A stretch of DNA of 64,000 bases. Origin: Cytophagaceae bacterium. Lineage in GTDB: Bacteria; Bacteroidota; Bacteroidia; Cytophagales; Flexibacteraceae. Position numbers and translations under genes: made by a program. The notes below the pieces were generated by a model. It saw only the letters and a program-made list of their open reading frames with translations, did not search any database and was not told the origin of the DNA. Below, one piece after another: positions 42,213 through 51,897 of this stretch; the first letter of the stretch is position 1; every line of letters starts with the position of its first letter. Where the stretch lies: contig CANGYH010000002.1 in the NCBI GenBank assembly GCA_947458545.1, positions 62,001 through 126,000 of the forward strand. The letters run 5' to 3'.

Positions 42213-43412
42213 ATGGTACCAGATATACGCCAGAAATACAACCAACGCTTTACCCAAGCTGCCTACGAGGCCCTGCTGGCCCGCATCGAGCAAGACTGCC
42301 CCGGCCAGCTAGACTTCCGCGTGGCGGAGACGCCGGTGTTTATGGACCGGGCCTTGAAAGAAAAACTGGTTGCTGCAGGCGAGTACGTAGTTGGGCAGAT
42401 AATGGCTCCCGGCTTTAAGGCCCGCACGGATGGGGCCATCCCGGCACGGTGCCAGGTGCCGGGCGAGCGTGCCCACACCGAGTTTCTGGCGGTGGACTAT
42501 GCCATCTGCCGCAACGAAGCCACCGGCGAGCTTGAGCCCAAGATGATTGAGCTGCAGGGCTTTCCGAGTTTGTTTGCCTGGCAGCAGTACTTCAGCGCTA
42601 CGCAGCCCGAGTACTTGTATGTGCCGCCCAATTACAGCTATTTCTTTGACCCAGCCATGAACGGACAGTCGTACCTGCGCCTGCTTAAGCAGACGATCTG
42701 CGGCAGCTATGCCCCAGAAGATGTAGTGCTGCTGGAGATTGAGCCCCACAAGCAAAAGACACGGGTAGATTTTTACTGCACCCAAAAACTAACCGGCGTA
42801 GATACCGTCTGCCTCACGCAGCTGCAGGTAGAGGGGCGGCAGGTGTTCCGCACCCTGCCCGATGGGCGCCGCCGGCAGGTGAAACGCATTTACAACCGCG
42901 TCATCTTCGACGAGCTGCTGCAGCGCACCGACCTGCAAACCGCCTTCGACTTCGGGACGGACTACGACGTTGAGTGGGCAGGGCATCCGGCCTGGTTTTT
43001 CCGCATCAGCAAGTACATTTTGCCGATGCTGGACCACCCCAGCGTACCCAAAACCTACCGGATGACAGAATTTACCCCATCCGAGGCGGATTTGCCCAAG
43101 TACGTGCTCAAGCCCTTGTTCAGCTTTGCGGGGCAGGGTGTGGTGTTTGACGTTACCCCGGCAGACCTTGCCGCCGTGCCCGACCCCGAGAACTGGATTC
43201 TGATGGAGAAGGTGCAGTACGCCCCAGCCCTGCAAAGCCCCGTTGGCGAGGTGAAGGTCGAAATCCGCCTGCTCTACCTCTGGCCAGAGGGGGATGCACG
43301 GCCCACGCTCTGCACCAACCTGGTGCGCCTGAGCCAGGGTAGCATGATGGGCGTGCGTTACAACAAAGACAAAACCTGGGTGGGGGGGAATACGGCGTAT
43401 TTAGAGAATTAA
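42213..43412 (+). CDS. Uncharacterised ATP-grasp-like protein
   Basis: A 399-residue cytoplasmic protein, start at 42213. The segment KYVLKPLFSFAGQGVVFDV (near residues 297-315) followed by WILMEKV resembles the ATP-binding lysine and hinge of ATP-grasp enzymes. N-terminal landmarks are FRVAETPVFM and PKMIELQGFPSLFAWQ. I cannot place it in a named family; a carboxylate-amine ligase is one possibility. It stands alone, after the repeat mosaic. The lack of a close paralogue nearby gives no more context. Confidence 0.65.
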   Translation: MVPDIRQKYNQRFTQAAYEALLARIEQDCPGQLDFRVAETPVFMDRALKEKLVAAGEYVVGQIMAPGFKARTDGAIPARCQVPGERAHTEFLAVDYAICRNEATGELEPKMIELQGFPSLFAWQQYFSATQPEYLYVPPNYSYFFDPAMNGQSYLRLLKQTICGSYAPEDVVLLEIEPHKQKTRVDFYCTQKLTGVDTVCLTQLQVEGRQVFRTLPDGRRRQVKRIYNRVIFDELLQRTDLQTAFDFGTDYDVEWAGHPAWFFRISKYILPMLDHPSVPKTYRMTEFTPSEADLPKYVLKPLFSFAGQGVVFDVTPADLAAVPDPENWILMEKVQYAPALQSPVGEVKVEIRLLYLWPEGDARPTLCTNLVRLSQGSMMGVRYNKDKTWVGGNTAYLEN

Positions 43413-43483
43413 GAGTGGGGGAAGGGACAGAATTAAGAGTTGCGATTCTATAGGACCTGTTTTTTTGATTTATTGAGTTACCC

Positions 43484-43521
43484 AAAAAAAGCCAAAAGCC
43501 ACCCAAGGGGTGGCTTTTGGC
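43484..43521 (-). terminator. Terminator for the PKD-domain gene
   Basis: A perfect 14-bp stem with a three-base loop (43491-43521), and seven A on the + strand before it (43484-43490) give a T run for the - strand gene. It can also end the convergent ATP-grasp-like gene. Confidence 0.8.
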
Positions 43522-43556
43522 GCAATGCGGAAAAACTACGGATGAAGGTGCCTGGC

Positions 43557-43937
43557 TTAGCGTGTAAACACGGCGCCGTCGGCACTTTTCACTTTTACTA
43601 CGATGCGGTCTGTGGCAGAGGCGCCACTGGGGAGGGTCGTCGTGAGGGCGAAGACGTACCAGCCGGGTTGCATTTGGCTGGCCAGCAGGGTAGGGGTGCC
43701 CTGGCCGGTTATACGGGCGCGGCTGGGGCCCTCTTCTTGTATCCAGGTGTACGTCGAGCCCTTTTCGGCAGCGTAACCAAAGACGACGGCATTGTCGGCC
43801 CAGACAGATTGGCTGTGGCGGGTCAGCCCCTTGATGGAAGCCGCGCCTGCGGTAGTGCCTTTGCTGCCATTCTCGCCTGCCAGGGCCAGGGTGCCGGTGG
43901 TGGTAATGAGCATGAGGGCCAAAAGGAAGGTTTTCAT
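43557..43937 (-). CDS. Secreted single PKD-like domain protein
   Basis: A 126-residue exported protein. The start at 43937 gives a clear signal peptide (MKTFLLALMLITTTGTLALA). The mature part is one K319-type PKD-like sandwich: TYTWIQEEGPSRARITG followed by PGWYVFALTTT and TDRIVVKV. It has no CHU_C or other sorting tail. The role is unknown; such domains act in adhesion or as spacers. Its terminator lies downstream. Confidence 0.72.
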   Translation of the reverse strand: MKTFLLALMLITTTGTLALAGENGSKGTTAGAASIKGLTRHSQSVWADNAVVFGYAAEKGSTYTWIQEEGPSRARITGQGTPTLLASQMQPGWYVFALTTTLPSGASATDRIVVKVKSADGAVFTR

Positions 43938-44210
43938 AGTCGTAAGTGTTTGTTTTAGGGTTTCGAGCGAATCAGGTTTGTTTGGGTTTGCGTGCCGGGC
44001 AGTGGATTTCTCCGTGGCCGACAATGCAAGGATACCTGAATCTGCCAACGGCCGCTCGGCTTTTGGGATAAGTGTGCTACCGCTCATCCAAAATGCAGAA
44101 TGTCAGGCGTTTACAGTAGCTTATATTGGATGAACGGTTGTGCTTTTGTGCCTGGCAGCAGGTTGCCATACCCGGCAGCAAGCAGCGCTTGGCCGCATCT
44201 TGCAGGTAGA

Positions 44211-45746
44211 ATGATGCTTAGGGTGCTGTGCAAACGTTGGGTGGGCTTGCTGGCCTTGTGCCTGGCTGCCAGTGCCGTGCAGGCTCAGCCCTTTGTGCCA
44301 CTCTATGGGCAAGCATACAGGCTAGCTCTCAAGCTCAAGGTAGATTCTGCCCGGCAGCTTACGGCAGCCCCTGCCACCGGGCCAGATATCGAAGCCCAAC
44401 GCCTGCTGGTGCAGAGCATGGCAGACTTTATAGAGTGCATGGTGCGCGAAGACGACCAGCCCCCGCCTGGCCTGGAAGATGCCATGACCGATCGGCTAGA
44501 TGCACTGGCAGACCTGCCAGACCGATCGCCCTGGCCCAATTACGCCCTGGGCGAGGCCTACCTGCACCGGGGCCTGGTGCTGGCCCGCTACGGCCACGAG
44601 GTAAAGGCTGCCTACATGCTGGCCAAGGCCTACAACCGCACCAAAGAGGTGCGCAGGCGTTGGCCAGCCTTTTTGCCCGCCCGCAAGTCTATGGGCATCT
44701 ACCAGATGGTGCTGGGCCTGGCGCCGCCCCTCAAAGACAATTGGATGCTCAAAATACTGGGCCTGCGCGGAGACGTAGACGGCGGGCTGGCAGACCTGCA
44801 AGCCGCCGCCGACAGCGCCAACGCCCAACAACCCGAGGCCGTCTTGCTCTACAGCATGGCGCAGATGTATGTCCGCCGCCAACCCGAGCAAGGCCGCGCC
44901 TTGCTGCTGCGCTACGTTAACAACCAACCCGACGACCTGGCCGGGCTGGCCTTGCTGGCCACTGTCTATCAGCAGGGGCAGCAGCATGGGCGTGCGCAGG
45001 CGGCCATTCGCTACATGCGCAAAGACGCTGGCCACCTGCCCTTTTACTACCCCCTGCTGCTGGAGGGCGACCTCTACCTGCAAGCCTTGAAGACAGACAG
45101 CGCCATCGTTCCGCTGGAGAAGTACCTGGCCGTATGCAGCCGCAAACGGCTGGTGAAGCAGCTGCACTACAAGCTTTTTGTGGCCTACTACCTGCAAGGC
45201 GACAGTGCCACGGCCAATGCACACTTCTATGCCATTGCCTCTTACGGCGAGGTGGGCACAGACCAAGACCGTTACGCCTTACACTTCTTTAAGCGGGGCA
45301 TCATACCTGACAAGCGCCTGCTGCGGGCGCGGCTCCTCTACGACGGCGGCTTCGACGAGCGGGCCCAGCGCACGTTAGACTCGGTGCTGCCCCACCAGTT
45401 GCGCACCATATCAGAGCTGGCCGAAGTGCAGTACCGCCGAGCCCGCCTGGCCCAACGCCGCAAAGACACGGCCGCGGCCGAGCGCCTCTTTCTGCTCACC
45501 ATCTCAACGGGTGGGGATGACCCTAGCTACTATGCCCCAAACGCCTGCCTGCAACTGGGCCGCATAGCCTATGCCCGTAAGCAATGGACGGCAGCCCGAA
45601 GCTGGTTTGCCCGCGTACGCACCTATCCAGACCACGAGTACAAACAAGGCTTAGACGAGCAAGCTGATGCCTGGCTGAACCGGGTGCAACGGGCCGAGCG
45701 GCAGCAGCGCAAACGGGAGCGCCGTGCTGGCCCGGCAGCGGGTTAA
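44211..45746 (+). CDS. Secreted TPR-repeat protein
   Basis: A 511-residue protein with a signal peptide ending in AVQAQ (start at 44211, MMLRVLCKRW). Most of the rest is helical repeats of the tetratricopeptide type, e.g. PNYALGEAYLHRGLVLARYG and ACLQLGRIAYARKQWTAARSWF. The C terminus is a basic stretch (RAERQQRKRERR). It probably serves as an envelope scaffold for other proteins. The stop overlaps convergent lpxD by four bases. Confidence 0.78.
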   Translation: MMLRVLCKRWVGLLALCLAASAVQAQPFVPLYGQAYRLALKLKVDSARQLTAAPATGPDIEAQRLLVQSMADFIECMVREDDQPPPGLEDAMTDRLDALADLPDRSPWPNYALGEAYLHRGLVLARYGHEVKAAYMLAKAYNRTKEVRRRWPAFLPARKSMGIYQMVLGLAPPLKDNWMLKILGLRGDVDGGLADLQAAADSANAQQPEAVLLYSMAQMYVRRQPEQGRALLLRYVNNQPDDLAGLALLATVYQQGQQHGRAQAAIRYMRKDAGHLPFYYPLLLEGDLYLQALKTDSAIVPLEKYLAVCSRKRLVKQLHYKLFVAYYLQGDSATANAHFYAIASYGEVGTDQDRYALHFFKRGIIPDKRLLRARLLYDGGFDERAQRTLDSVLPHQLRTISELAEVQYRRARLAQRRKDTAAAERLFLLTISTGGDDPSYYAPNACLQLGRIAYARKQWTAARSWFARVRTYPDHEYKQGLDEQADAWLNRVQRAERQQRKRERRAGPAAG

Positions 45747-46789
45747 TCTGCCTCGCGCTTAAGGCGCTTCTCCAGCGCATCGAGGCGGCGGTCTAGGTCG
45801 GGCAGGCGGCGGAAGACGGTGTAGGCGCGGAAGTACGACTTATAGTCTATCGCAGGCGAGCCGATGATGGTATCTACCCCGGCGGGAATGTTGTTGCCGA
45901 TGCCTGCCTGGGCACCCACCTTCAGCCCGTCGGGTAGTTTCATGTGGCCGGCAACCCCGGCCTGGCCCCCGAACATGGAGTTTGCCCCTACCTGCACCGA
46001 GCCTGCAATACCCACCTGGGCCGCCATCACGGTGTGCTTGCCGATGGTGGCATTGTGGCCAATCTGGATGAGGTTGTCGAGCTTGACGCCTTGCTGCACC
46101 AGGGTCTGGCCGAGCGTGGCGCGGTCTATGACGGTGTTGGCACCGACCTCGACATCGTCTTGCAGCACCACGGTACCCAGTTGGGGGATCTTGCGGTAGC
46201 TACCGTCGGGCTGTGGAGCATGGCCAAACCCATCTGCCCCGACGACGGCCCCGGCATGGATGATGCATCTGGCCCCAATCTGCACCCCGTGGTACACCTT
46301 GGCTCCGGCATAAATCACCGTGCCTGGGCCCACAGAAACCCCCGCGCCTATGTAGGCATGCGGGTAGATTTTGACGCCTGCACCCAACTGAGCGCCCGGC
46401 CCCACGTAGGCAAAAGCGCCCAGGTAGGCATCGGCGGGCAGCGTTACGCCGGGGGCCAGGTAGCTAGGTTGCTCTTGGCCTAGCAGGCTGGCATTCACGT
46501 ACTGGTCGGCCAACTCTAGCAGTTTGGTAAAGGCGCTGTATGGGTCTGCCACACGCAGCAGGGCCGCTTGAGTTGGCTTGGAGGGTACAAAATCTGTGCG
46601 GACGAGTACCGCCCCTGCCTGCGTTGTGTAGATATGAGGCTCGTAGGCCGGATTGGCCAAGAAGGCTACGGCAGCAGGCCCGGCCTCTTCAATTTTGGCT
46701 AGGGTAGATACGCGGCGGTCGGCCGGGCCCTCTAACGTTGCGCCTAGCAGTTGGGCCAGTTGGGCCAGGGTAAACTCGAGCGAAGCCAC
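45743..46789 (-). CDS. lpxD: UDP-3-O-acylglucosamine N-acyltransferase
   Basis: A 348-residue lipid A enzyme that adds the N-acyl chain to UDP-3-O-acyl-glucosamine. An N-terminal uridine-binding domain (FTLAQLAQLLG) is followed by a left-handed beta helix of hexapeptides (IYPHAYIGAGVSVGPG) with the catalytic histidine region LIQIGHNATIG and GGQAGVAGH. The GTG start fits the family. lpxC/lpxA are not adjacent. A TAATTTTTG sequence directly abuts the start codon. Confidence 0.94.
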   Translation of the reverse strand: MASLEFTLAQLAQLLGATLEGPADRRVSTLAKIEEAGPAAVAFLANPAYEPHIYTTQAGAVLVRTDFVPSKPTQAALLRVADPYSAFTKLLELADQYVNASLLGQEQPSYLAPGVTLPADAYLGAFAYVGPGAQLGAGVKIYPHAYIGAGVSVGPGTVIYAGAKVYHGVQIGARCIIHAGAVVGADGFGHAPQPDGSYRKIPQLGTVVLQDDVEVGANTVIDRATLGQTLVQQGVKLDNLIQIGHNATIGKHTVMAAQVGIAGSVQVGANSMFGGQAGVAGHMKLPDGLKVGAQAGIGNNIPAGVDTIIGSPAIDYKSYFRAYTVFRRLPDLDRRLDALEKRLKREAD

Positions 46790-47117
46790 AAAAATTACTT
46801 TTTATTCAGAGCTAAGAGAAGGGGACGGCGTTGGCCTGCCCAAAGGCAAACCACCCACCGGGGTACACTGCGGCAGAGTTTTGCCGGTTCTGCAGAGTCG
46901 TACCAAAAGTTAAAGATGTACGGCTGGCTCCCTTTTTTGAGGGCCGCAGCCCCTTGCCGGTAATTTATCTTTGTGGCTTCTCTGCTACCATTGGGCTCGT
47001 CCTTCGCCAACCATTTCCGTCGGCTAGTCAAGGCACTTGGCCATGCTCCCTCTTCTCACAAGCGTGCCCTTGCCGCACATCCTATTGTAAATCACTAGGG
47101 TTGGCCCTCCTGAGCGC
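46790..47117. other. Gene-free region between lpxD and the NUDIX gene
   Basis: About 330 bases with no convincing reading frame. It holds the start regions of divergent genes, and the TATCTTTG box at 46966-46973 for the right-hand gene. Confidence 0.5.
46966..46973 (+). promoter_or_regulatory. -7 box for the NUDIX gene
   Basis: TATCTTTG is a full TAnnTTTG match 144 bases before the ATG, leaving a long leader. Confidence 0.4.
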
Positions 47118-47798
47118 ATGAAACTCTTCATCAACGACAAGTACGTCCACCTGCTGGCGGCAGACTCCTTTGGTAATTTGCTTGGCTACGACCTGGAGCT
47201 TAGCCCGGATATTCCCCTGTCGGAGGTTAAGCTGCAAGGCAGGGTCTTGGTCTGGAACGGCACCCCCGCCTACATGGACGCCCTGCTGCTGCAAATGGAG
47301 CTTAAAAAGCTCAAAAAGCTAGACCATGTGGACTTTGTAACCGACCGCTACGACGAGGTGAAGCAGTTCGTCAAAGCCCAGTTCAAAATCGTAAAGGCTG
47401 GCGGTGGCCTGGTGCTAAAGGACGGTAAGTACCTGATGATCTACCGCCTGGGCAAGTGGGACCTGCCCAAGGGCAAGCTGGAAAAAGGCGAGCGCTCTAT
47501 TGAAGGTGCCGTGCGGGAGGTTGAGGAAGAGTGCGCCATCCAGGTCTTGCCAGAGGATAAGATTACCAACACCTGGCACACCTACGTCTCTGACGGGCGC
47601 CAGATCCTCAAAAAGACCAGCTGGTACCGCATGGCCTGCCTCAACGATGCCCAGATGCGCCCCCAGGCCGAAGAAGGCATAGAGGCCATCCGCTGGATGA
47701 CCCGCGCCGAGGTAGAGCTGGCACTAGAAAACTCCTACAACTCAGTGCGAGAGGTGTTTGCCAGCCATTGGGCCAAGGTCGGTACCTCTTCTTTCTAA
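47118..47798 (+). CDS. NUDIX hydrolase
   Basis: A 226-residue protein. The first 90 residues are a small N-terminal domain; the NUDIX fold follows with the box GKLEKGERSIEGAVREVEEECAI at residues 121-143 (given as position, with key GX5EX7REVEEE). It hydrolyses a nucleoside diphosphate linked to another group; substrate unknown. It converges with the DegT gene, three bases apart. The N-terminal extension is common in Bacteroidota NUDIX proteins. Confidence 0.88.
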   Translation: MKLFINDKYVHLLAADSFGNLLGYDLELSPDIPLSEVKLQGRVLVWNGTPAYMDALLLQMELKKLKKLDHVDFVTDRYDEVKQFVKAQFKIVKAGGGLVLKDGKYLMIYRLGKWDLPKGKLEKGERSIEGAVREVEEECAIQVLPEDKITNTWHTYVSDGRQILKKTSWYRMACLNDAQMRPQAEEGIEAIRWMTRAEVELALENSYNSVREVFASHWAKVGTSSF

Positions 47799-47801
47799 TG
47801 C

Positions 47802-48833
47802 TTACAGGGGCAGGCTGAGCGTCTCTCTGGCAATACGGGCTGCCACCGGCGCGGCATGGTCTGCATAGCCAAAGGGCGGCAACTGGTGGGGTGCCTGTGC
47901 ATAATGCACCGCTGTGCCTACACCGGCATCGGCCAAGGCGGCCCGCAAGGCCTCGCGCTCTGGGTGCAGTATGGTAAAGAGGTGGTGGGCCGAGGTTGCC
48001 TCTGGCAATACCTGCTGCAAGACGACGGGCAGGCCCTCGAGCTGCCGGGCATACCGCTCGGCCTGGGCGGCGCGGTCTGCTATAAGTTCATCTACAAAAG
48101 GCAGCTTGCGTAGCAGGAACCTGGCCTGCAAATCGTCTAGCCGGCTGTTGATGCCTGCCAAGCGGGGTGCGCCGGGGGCAACGGGCTTGCCGTAGTTGGC
48201 CAGGCTGCGGATGGTATCTGCCAGCTGGGCATCGCCTGTGGTGACGGCACCTCCGTCGCCCAAAGCCCCAAGCGGCTTGGTAGGGTAAAAGCTGTGCGCT
48301 GCCGCCAGGCCAAAGCTACCCGTGCGCCGCCCCCGGTAGGTGGCACCGGTGGCCTGGGCGTTGTCTTCGATCAAGGGTAGGTGGTGCGCCTGGCAGAAGG
48401 CGGCTATGGCCTCCAGCTCGCAAGGGCTGCCGTTCATGTGAACGCAGACCACGGCCCGGGTGGCAGGCGTAACCAGACCTGCCAGCAGGTCTGGGTTTAG
48501 ATTGAGCGTATCCAGCCTTACATCTACGGGTATGGGTGTAGCGCCTGTGGCTGCGATGGCCATCCAGGTAGCATCGCAGGTATGGGCCTGCACCAGCACC
48601 TGGTGGCCGGGGCCAATCTCTAGCGCGCGCAGAATCAGGTAGAGCGCATCGGTGCCATTGCCTACGCCTACGCAGTGCTCGGTGCCGATGTATGCCCCGT
48701 AGGCCTCCTCGAACCGCTGCACGCCCGGGCCCAGCACATAGCAATTGTCGGCCAGGCAGGCTGCCAGGTCTTGCTCAAAGCCTGCCAGCCAAGGTGCGTT
48801 TACCAGCCTGAGGTCTGCGTAAGGGCGGGCCAT
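47802..48833 (-). CDS. DegT/DnrJ/EryC1-family sugar aminotransferase
   Basis: A 343-residue PLP-dependent enzyme. The PLP lysine is in FYPTKPLGALGDGG, the conserved aspartate in IEDNAQATGA, and the glycine motif in GVGNGTDALYL. It transfers an amino group to a keto-sugar nucleotide for polysaccharide assembly. No other biosynthesis genes flank it. It is divergent from the second CHU_C gene, 340 bases away. Confidence 0.92.
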   Translation of the reverse strand: MARPYADLRLVNAPWLAGFEQDLAACLADNCYVLGPGVQRFEEAYGAYIGTEHCVGVGNGTDALYLILRALEIGPGHQVLVQAHTCDATWMAIAATGATPIPVDVRLDTLNLNPDLLAGLVTPATRAVVCVHMNGSPCELEAIAAFCQAHHLPLIEDNAQATGATYRGRRTGSFGLAAAHSFYPTKPLGALGDGGAVTTGDAQLADTIRSLANYGKPVAPGAPRLAGINSRLDDLQARFLLRKLPFVDELIADRAAQAERYARQLEGLPVVLQQVLPEATSAHHLFTILHPEREALRAALADAGVGTAVHYAQAPHQLPPFGYADHAAPVAARIARETLSLPL

Positions 48834-49172
48834 GTGGCAAAGCTACGAGCACCTACTTGCTGCCGGCACGGTTTAATCTCCTGTTTAACATTAATGCAAG
48901 AGTCCATGATTATCGTGTTTTTTGCAGCGAAACGCCTTTTGTTTTAGCTTACGTAAGGCTCAAGGTTGTTTTGCGGCAAAGCATTTTTGTAAATGCCTAC
49001 AAAACAGCTTATTCGCAGAAGAATCGTCGGCTTGACGTTGCCTAACTTGTACATTATTTGGAGTAATGTTGTTTGATTTGTTGCGCAAAACGGCTACTTT
49101 TTTCCTATATTTGGCACCACTGTTGCCTTCCCCATAAGGCTACCTGGCTTGCGCCGCACCTCAGCCAATCAC
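48834..49172. other. Divergent intergenic region, DegT / CHU_C genes
   Basis: About 340 bases of AT-rich sequence without a gene. The right part holds a good promoter for the CHU_C gene; nothing else was identified. Confidence 0.5.
49077..49113 (+). promoter_or_regulatory. Promoter of the second CHU_C gene
   Basis: TTTGTTG at 49077-49083 (-33 region), 22 bases, then TATATTTG (full match) at 49106-49113, 59 bases before the ATG. Confidence 0.6.
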
Positions 49173-51758
49173 ATGAAGAGACACGCTACCTTCTTTTCGC
49201 TATTTGCCCTGTTGCTTACAATAGGCGTTTACCACGCCGCTCAGGCGCAAACGTCGCCCATAGAGACCAACCATTGGTACTTTGGCCGCCAGGCAGGGTT
49301 GCGGTTTGTGCCCCCCGGCCCCAACGGCCGCCCGGTACCCCTAAACGATGCCACCAACCTGAATGCATTTGAGGGCACTGCGGCAATCTCTAACCTGCGC
49401 GGCCGCCTACTATTCTATGTAGGCTCACGGGCCGCTGGCGACGATTTCGCCACCGTCTTTAACCGCCGCCACGAGCCTATGCTTGGCGGATCAGACATTC
49501 AGGGCGGTTCATCTTCAACGCAGAACGCCCTCATTGTGCGCCAGCCGGGCAATACCCCCAACTACTTCATTTTTCAGGTAGCCCAGGTAGAGAACTACGG
49601 CAGCGCCAACCCGGGCCTAGGCACGGGCTTCTATTATTCCATCGTAGATACCACCCGCGGCATAGACCCCGCCACCAACGAGCCTCTGGGTGAGGTCGTC
49701 GTGCGCGATCAGATGCTTTTCGACTCTACCACAGAGAAGGTCTCTGCCGTTATGCACCGCAACGGCCGCTGGATCTGGATCATGGGCCACCGCCGGTTTA
49801 CCAACGAGTGGATGGCCTTCCTGCTGACGGAAAATGGTGTCGATCCTCAACCCGTCATTTCTCGCGTTGGTCGTGTGCATACACAGTGCCGTGGCGCGCT
49901 CAAGTTCTCGCCCAATGGCAACCGTGTGGCCTGCGCCCTTACTGAGCCCGAGAGCGGTGGCCACTGGGCACAGGTTGCGCAGTTCAACAACCTAACCGGC
50001 GAGGTATTTGACCTTGTGGAACTCCCCATCCGGGCTACGGGTACTGGTTTCTCCGTCTATGGCGTGGACTTTAGCCCAGACAACAGCAAGCTTTATATCG
50101 GAGACAGGTCCTTCAACGCCCGCGGCATTTACCAGTGGGATATGTGCGCCGGCACTAGCCAGGCCATCATCGCAAGCCGAGCTACCCGCACCACAACCTT
50201 TGAGCCGGGCCAGTTGCAGTTGGGCCTAGACGGTGCCATCTACATCTCTAAGGTAGGTGCCTCAACCTCGCTGGCCGCCTTTACGTCACCCAACGAGAAT
50301 ATGGCCGCCGCCGGTTTTGATGCCACCTACATCCAGCTTCTGCCCGGCACAACGGCAGACCGTGGCCTGACCAACGTGAACCAGTCGGCCTTCAACCGCC
50401 TCGCCCCGGTGATGCAATACACCAACCTCTGCGAGAACGACAGCACGCAGTTTGCCGCCGAGGCCCAATGCCAAGGCATTGTAGCCACCTATACCTGGGA
50501 CTTTGGCGACCCTGCCTCTGGCGCGGCCAACACCAGCACAGCCCAGGCACCCCGCCACCGTTTTACGGCTCCGGGCCGCTACAACGTCCGCCTCGTGGTA
50601 AATGCCGGCAACTATGTAGACTCAGTTGACGAAGACATCGTGATCACGGCGCGCCCCCGCGGCCGGGTGCGCTACAACAAACTCTCTTGCTTTGGCGCCG
50701 CCAACTATACCTATCTGCAAGACACCGCCCGCCCCAACAACGTAACCATCACCGACTACTGGTGGAACGCTCGCGGCATTGCCGACACCATCTTGGAGGG
50801 CAGCAGCTTCGACCGCATTCAGCTTAGCTGGAACCGCAACCAGAACGTGGACTTCCGCGTCATCACTGCTAGCACCACCAGCATCGGCGAGAAGTGCTGG
50901 TCTGATACGATCCGCTACCGCGTCGTCGTAAACCAAGTGCGCGGTGGCGCCATCACCGGCCCCGATACCGTCTGCCTGGATCCTGAGGTGCCCTTCGTAT
51001 TCACCTCGTCAGACTCTATCCGTACCTCTTACAACTGGGTTTATGGCCCAGATCCACAAGACGGCACACAGTCGGGCCAGGGTACCCGCCAATTCTCGAT
51101 TCTGAACCCCACGCCTGGGAATAAAACCCTCCGCGTTGGCTTCTTGCTCGACACCCTGAACATGACCTGCTTCCAGCCCTCGCCCGAGAAGACCTTCTTT
51201 GTGGCGACGCCTGCCGAAGGAAACATCTTCGTCAACGGAGACTCTTCCGTCTGCGAAATCAACACCATCCGCTACCGCAGCTTTGGCCGCTCGCGTACCT
51301 CTCGCGTGCTGTGGGGCTTCGAGAAAGCCCCTGGTGCGGGAGGCAACATCTCCTTCTTGTCAGACACGCTGGCAGATACCGTACGTGTGCTCTACAACGG
51401 CCTAAGCTTCGGGCGCGACAAGTACTACATCACCGCTACGGAAGTTTCTAAAGACGGCTGTAAGGCCCCACCCGTCAAGAAAGAGATATGGAACGCCTGT
51501 CTGAATTTCGGCTCGCTGGTTACAAAGCAGAACGTTGACGGTAAAAACGACAATTTCCAGATTGAGAACATTGAGAACTTCCCAGATAACGAAGTATCTC
51601 TGTACAACCGCTGGGGTGCCCGCGTCTTTACGGCCAAAGGCTTTAAGAACAGCGACGTTACGGGTAACCTGGAGCCAGGTACCTATTTCTACCACATCCG
51701 CGTACAGTGGGAAGGCCGCAACCTGGAGCGCCGCGGCTGGGTAGAGATTATGCAATAA
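49173..51758 (+). CDS. PKD-domain surface protein with type IX (CHU_C) sorting domain
   Basis: An 861-residue exported protein. The signal peptide ends near AAQAQ; the start is at 49173. The first half resembles the HWYFGRQAGLRF family of Bacteroidota surface proteins with beta-propeller-like repeats (VDFSPDNSKLYIG). A PKD domain with YTWDFGDPAS is near residue 440. The C terminus has the sorting domain in short form (VSLYNRWGARVF, PGTYFYHIRV). It is probably exported by the type IX system like the protein at the left edge. Role unknown. Confidence 0.88.
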   Translation: MKRHATFFSLFALLLTIGVYHAAQAQTSPIETNHWYFGRQAGLRFVPPGPNGRPVPLNDATNLNAFEGTAAISNLRGRLLFYVGSRAAGDDFATVFNRRHEPMLGGSDIQGGSSSTQNALIVRQPGNTPNYFIFQVAQVENYGSANPGLGTGFYYSIVDTTRGIDPATNEPLGEVVVRDQMLFDSTTEKVSAVMHRNGRWIWIMGHRRFTNEWMAFLLTENGVDPQPVISRVGRVHTQCRGALKFSPNGNRVACALTEPESGGHWAQVAQFNNLTGEVFDLVELPIRATGTGFSVYGVDFSPDNSKLYIGDRSFNARGIYQWDMCAGTSQAIIASRATRTTTFEPGQLQLGLDGAIYISKVGASTSLAAFTSPNENMAAAGFDATYIQLLPGTTADRGLTNVNQSAFNRLAPVMQYTNLCENDSTQFAAEAQCQGIVATYTWDFGDPASGAANTSTAQAPRHRFTAPGRYNVRLVVNAGNYVDSVDEDIVITARPRGRVRYNKLSCFGAANYTYLQDTARPNNVTITDYWWNARGIADTILEGSSFDRIQLSWNRNQNVDFRVITASTTSIGEKCWSDTIRYRVVVNQVRGGAITGPDTVCLDPEVPFVFTSSDSIRTSYNWVYGPDPQDGTQSGQGTRQFSILNPTPGNKTLRVGFLLDTLNMTCFQPSPEKTFFVATPAEGNIFVNGDSSVCEINTIRYRSFGRSRTSRVLWGFEKAPGAGGNISFLSDTLADTVRVLYNGLSFGRDKYYITATEVSKDGCKAPPVKKEIWNACLNFGSLVTKQNVDGKNDNFQIENIENFPDNEVSLYNRWGARVFTAKGFKNSDVTGNLEPGTYFYHIRVQWEGRNLERRGWVEIMQ

Positions 51759-51785
51759 CCGGCTCTGCCACCCAGGCCTAACCGA

Positions 51786-51823
51786 TTGTGCCCCTGTCTG
51801 CCGCAAGGCGGGCGGGGGCACAA
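51786..51823 (+). terminator. Terminator after the second CHU_C gene
   Basis: A 17-bp stem with three G-T wobbles and a GCAA loop (51786-51802 with 51807-51823) lies 28 bases after the stop. The T run is weak. Confidence 0.6.
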
Positions 51824-51863
51824 CGCTTTAATACGGTAACAGTGGCGTAACAGCCCGCGCCCT

Positions 51864-51871
51864 TACTTTTG
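51864..51871 (+). promoter_or_regulatory. -7 box for the SNF2 helicase gene
   Basis: TACTTTTG is a full TAnnTTTG match, 26 bases before the GTG start. No TTG is at the expected -33 position. Confidence 0.4.
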
Positions 51872-51897
51872 AAGGTTCATAAGACCCACGTCTGGCG

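Noticed and set aside
46795-47121. Short frames between lpxD and the NUDIX gene
   Set aside because: Composition not protein-like, and they overlap a likely promoter.
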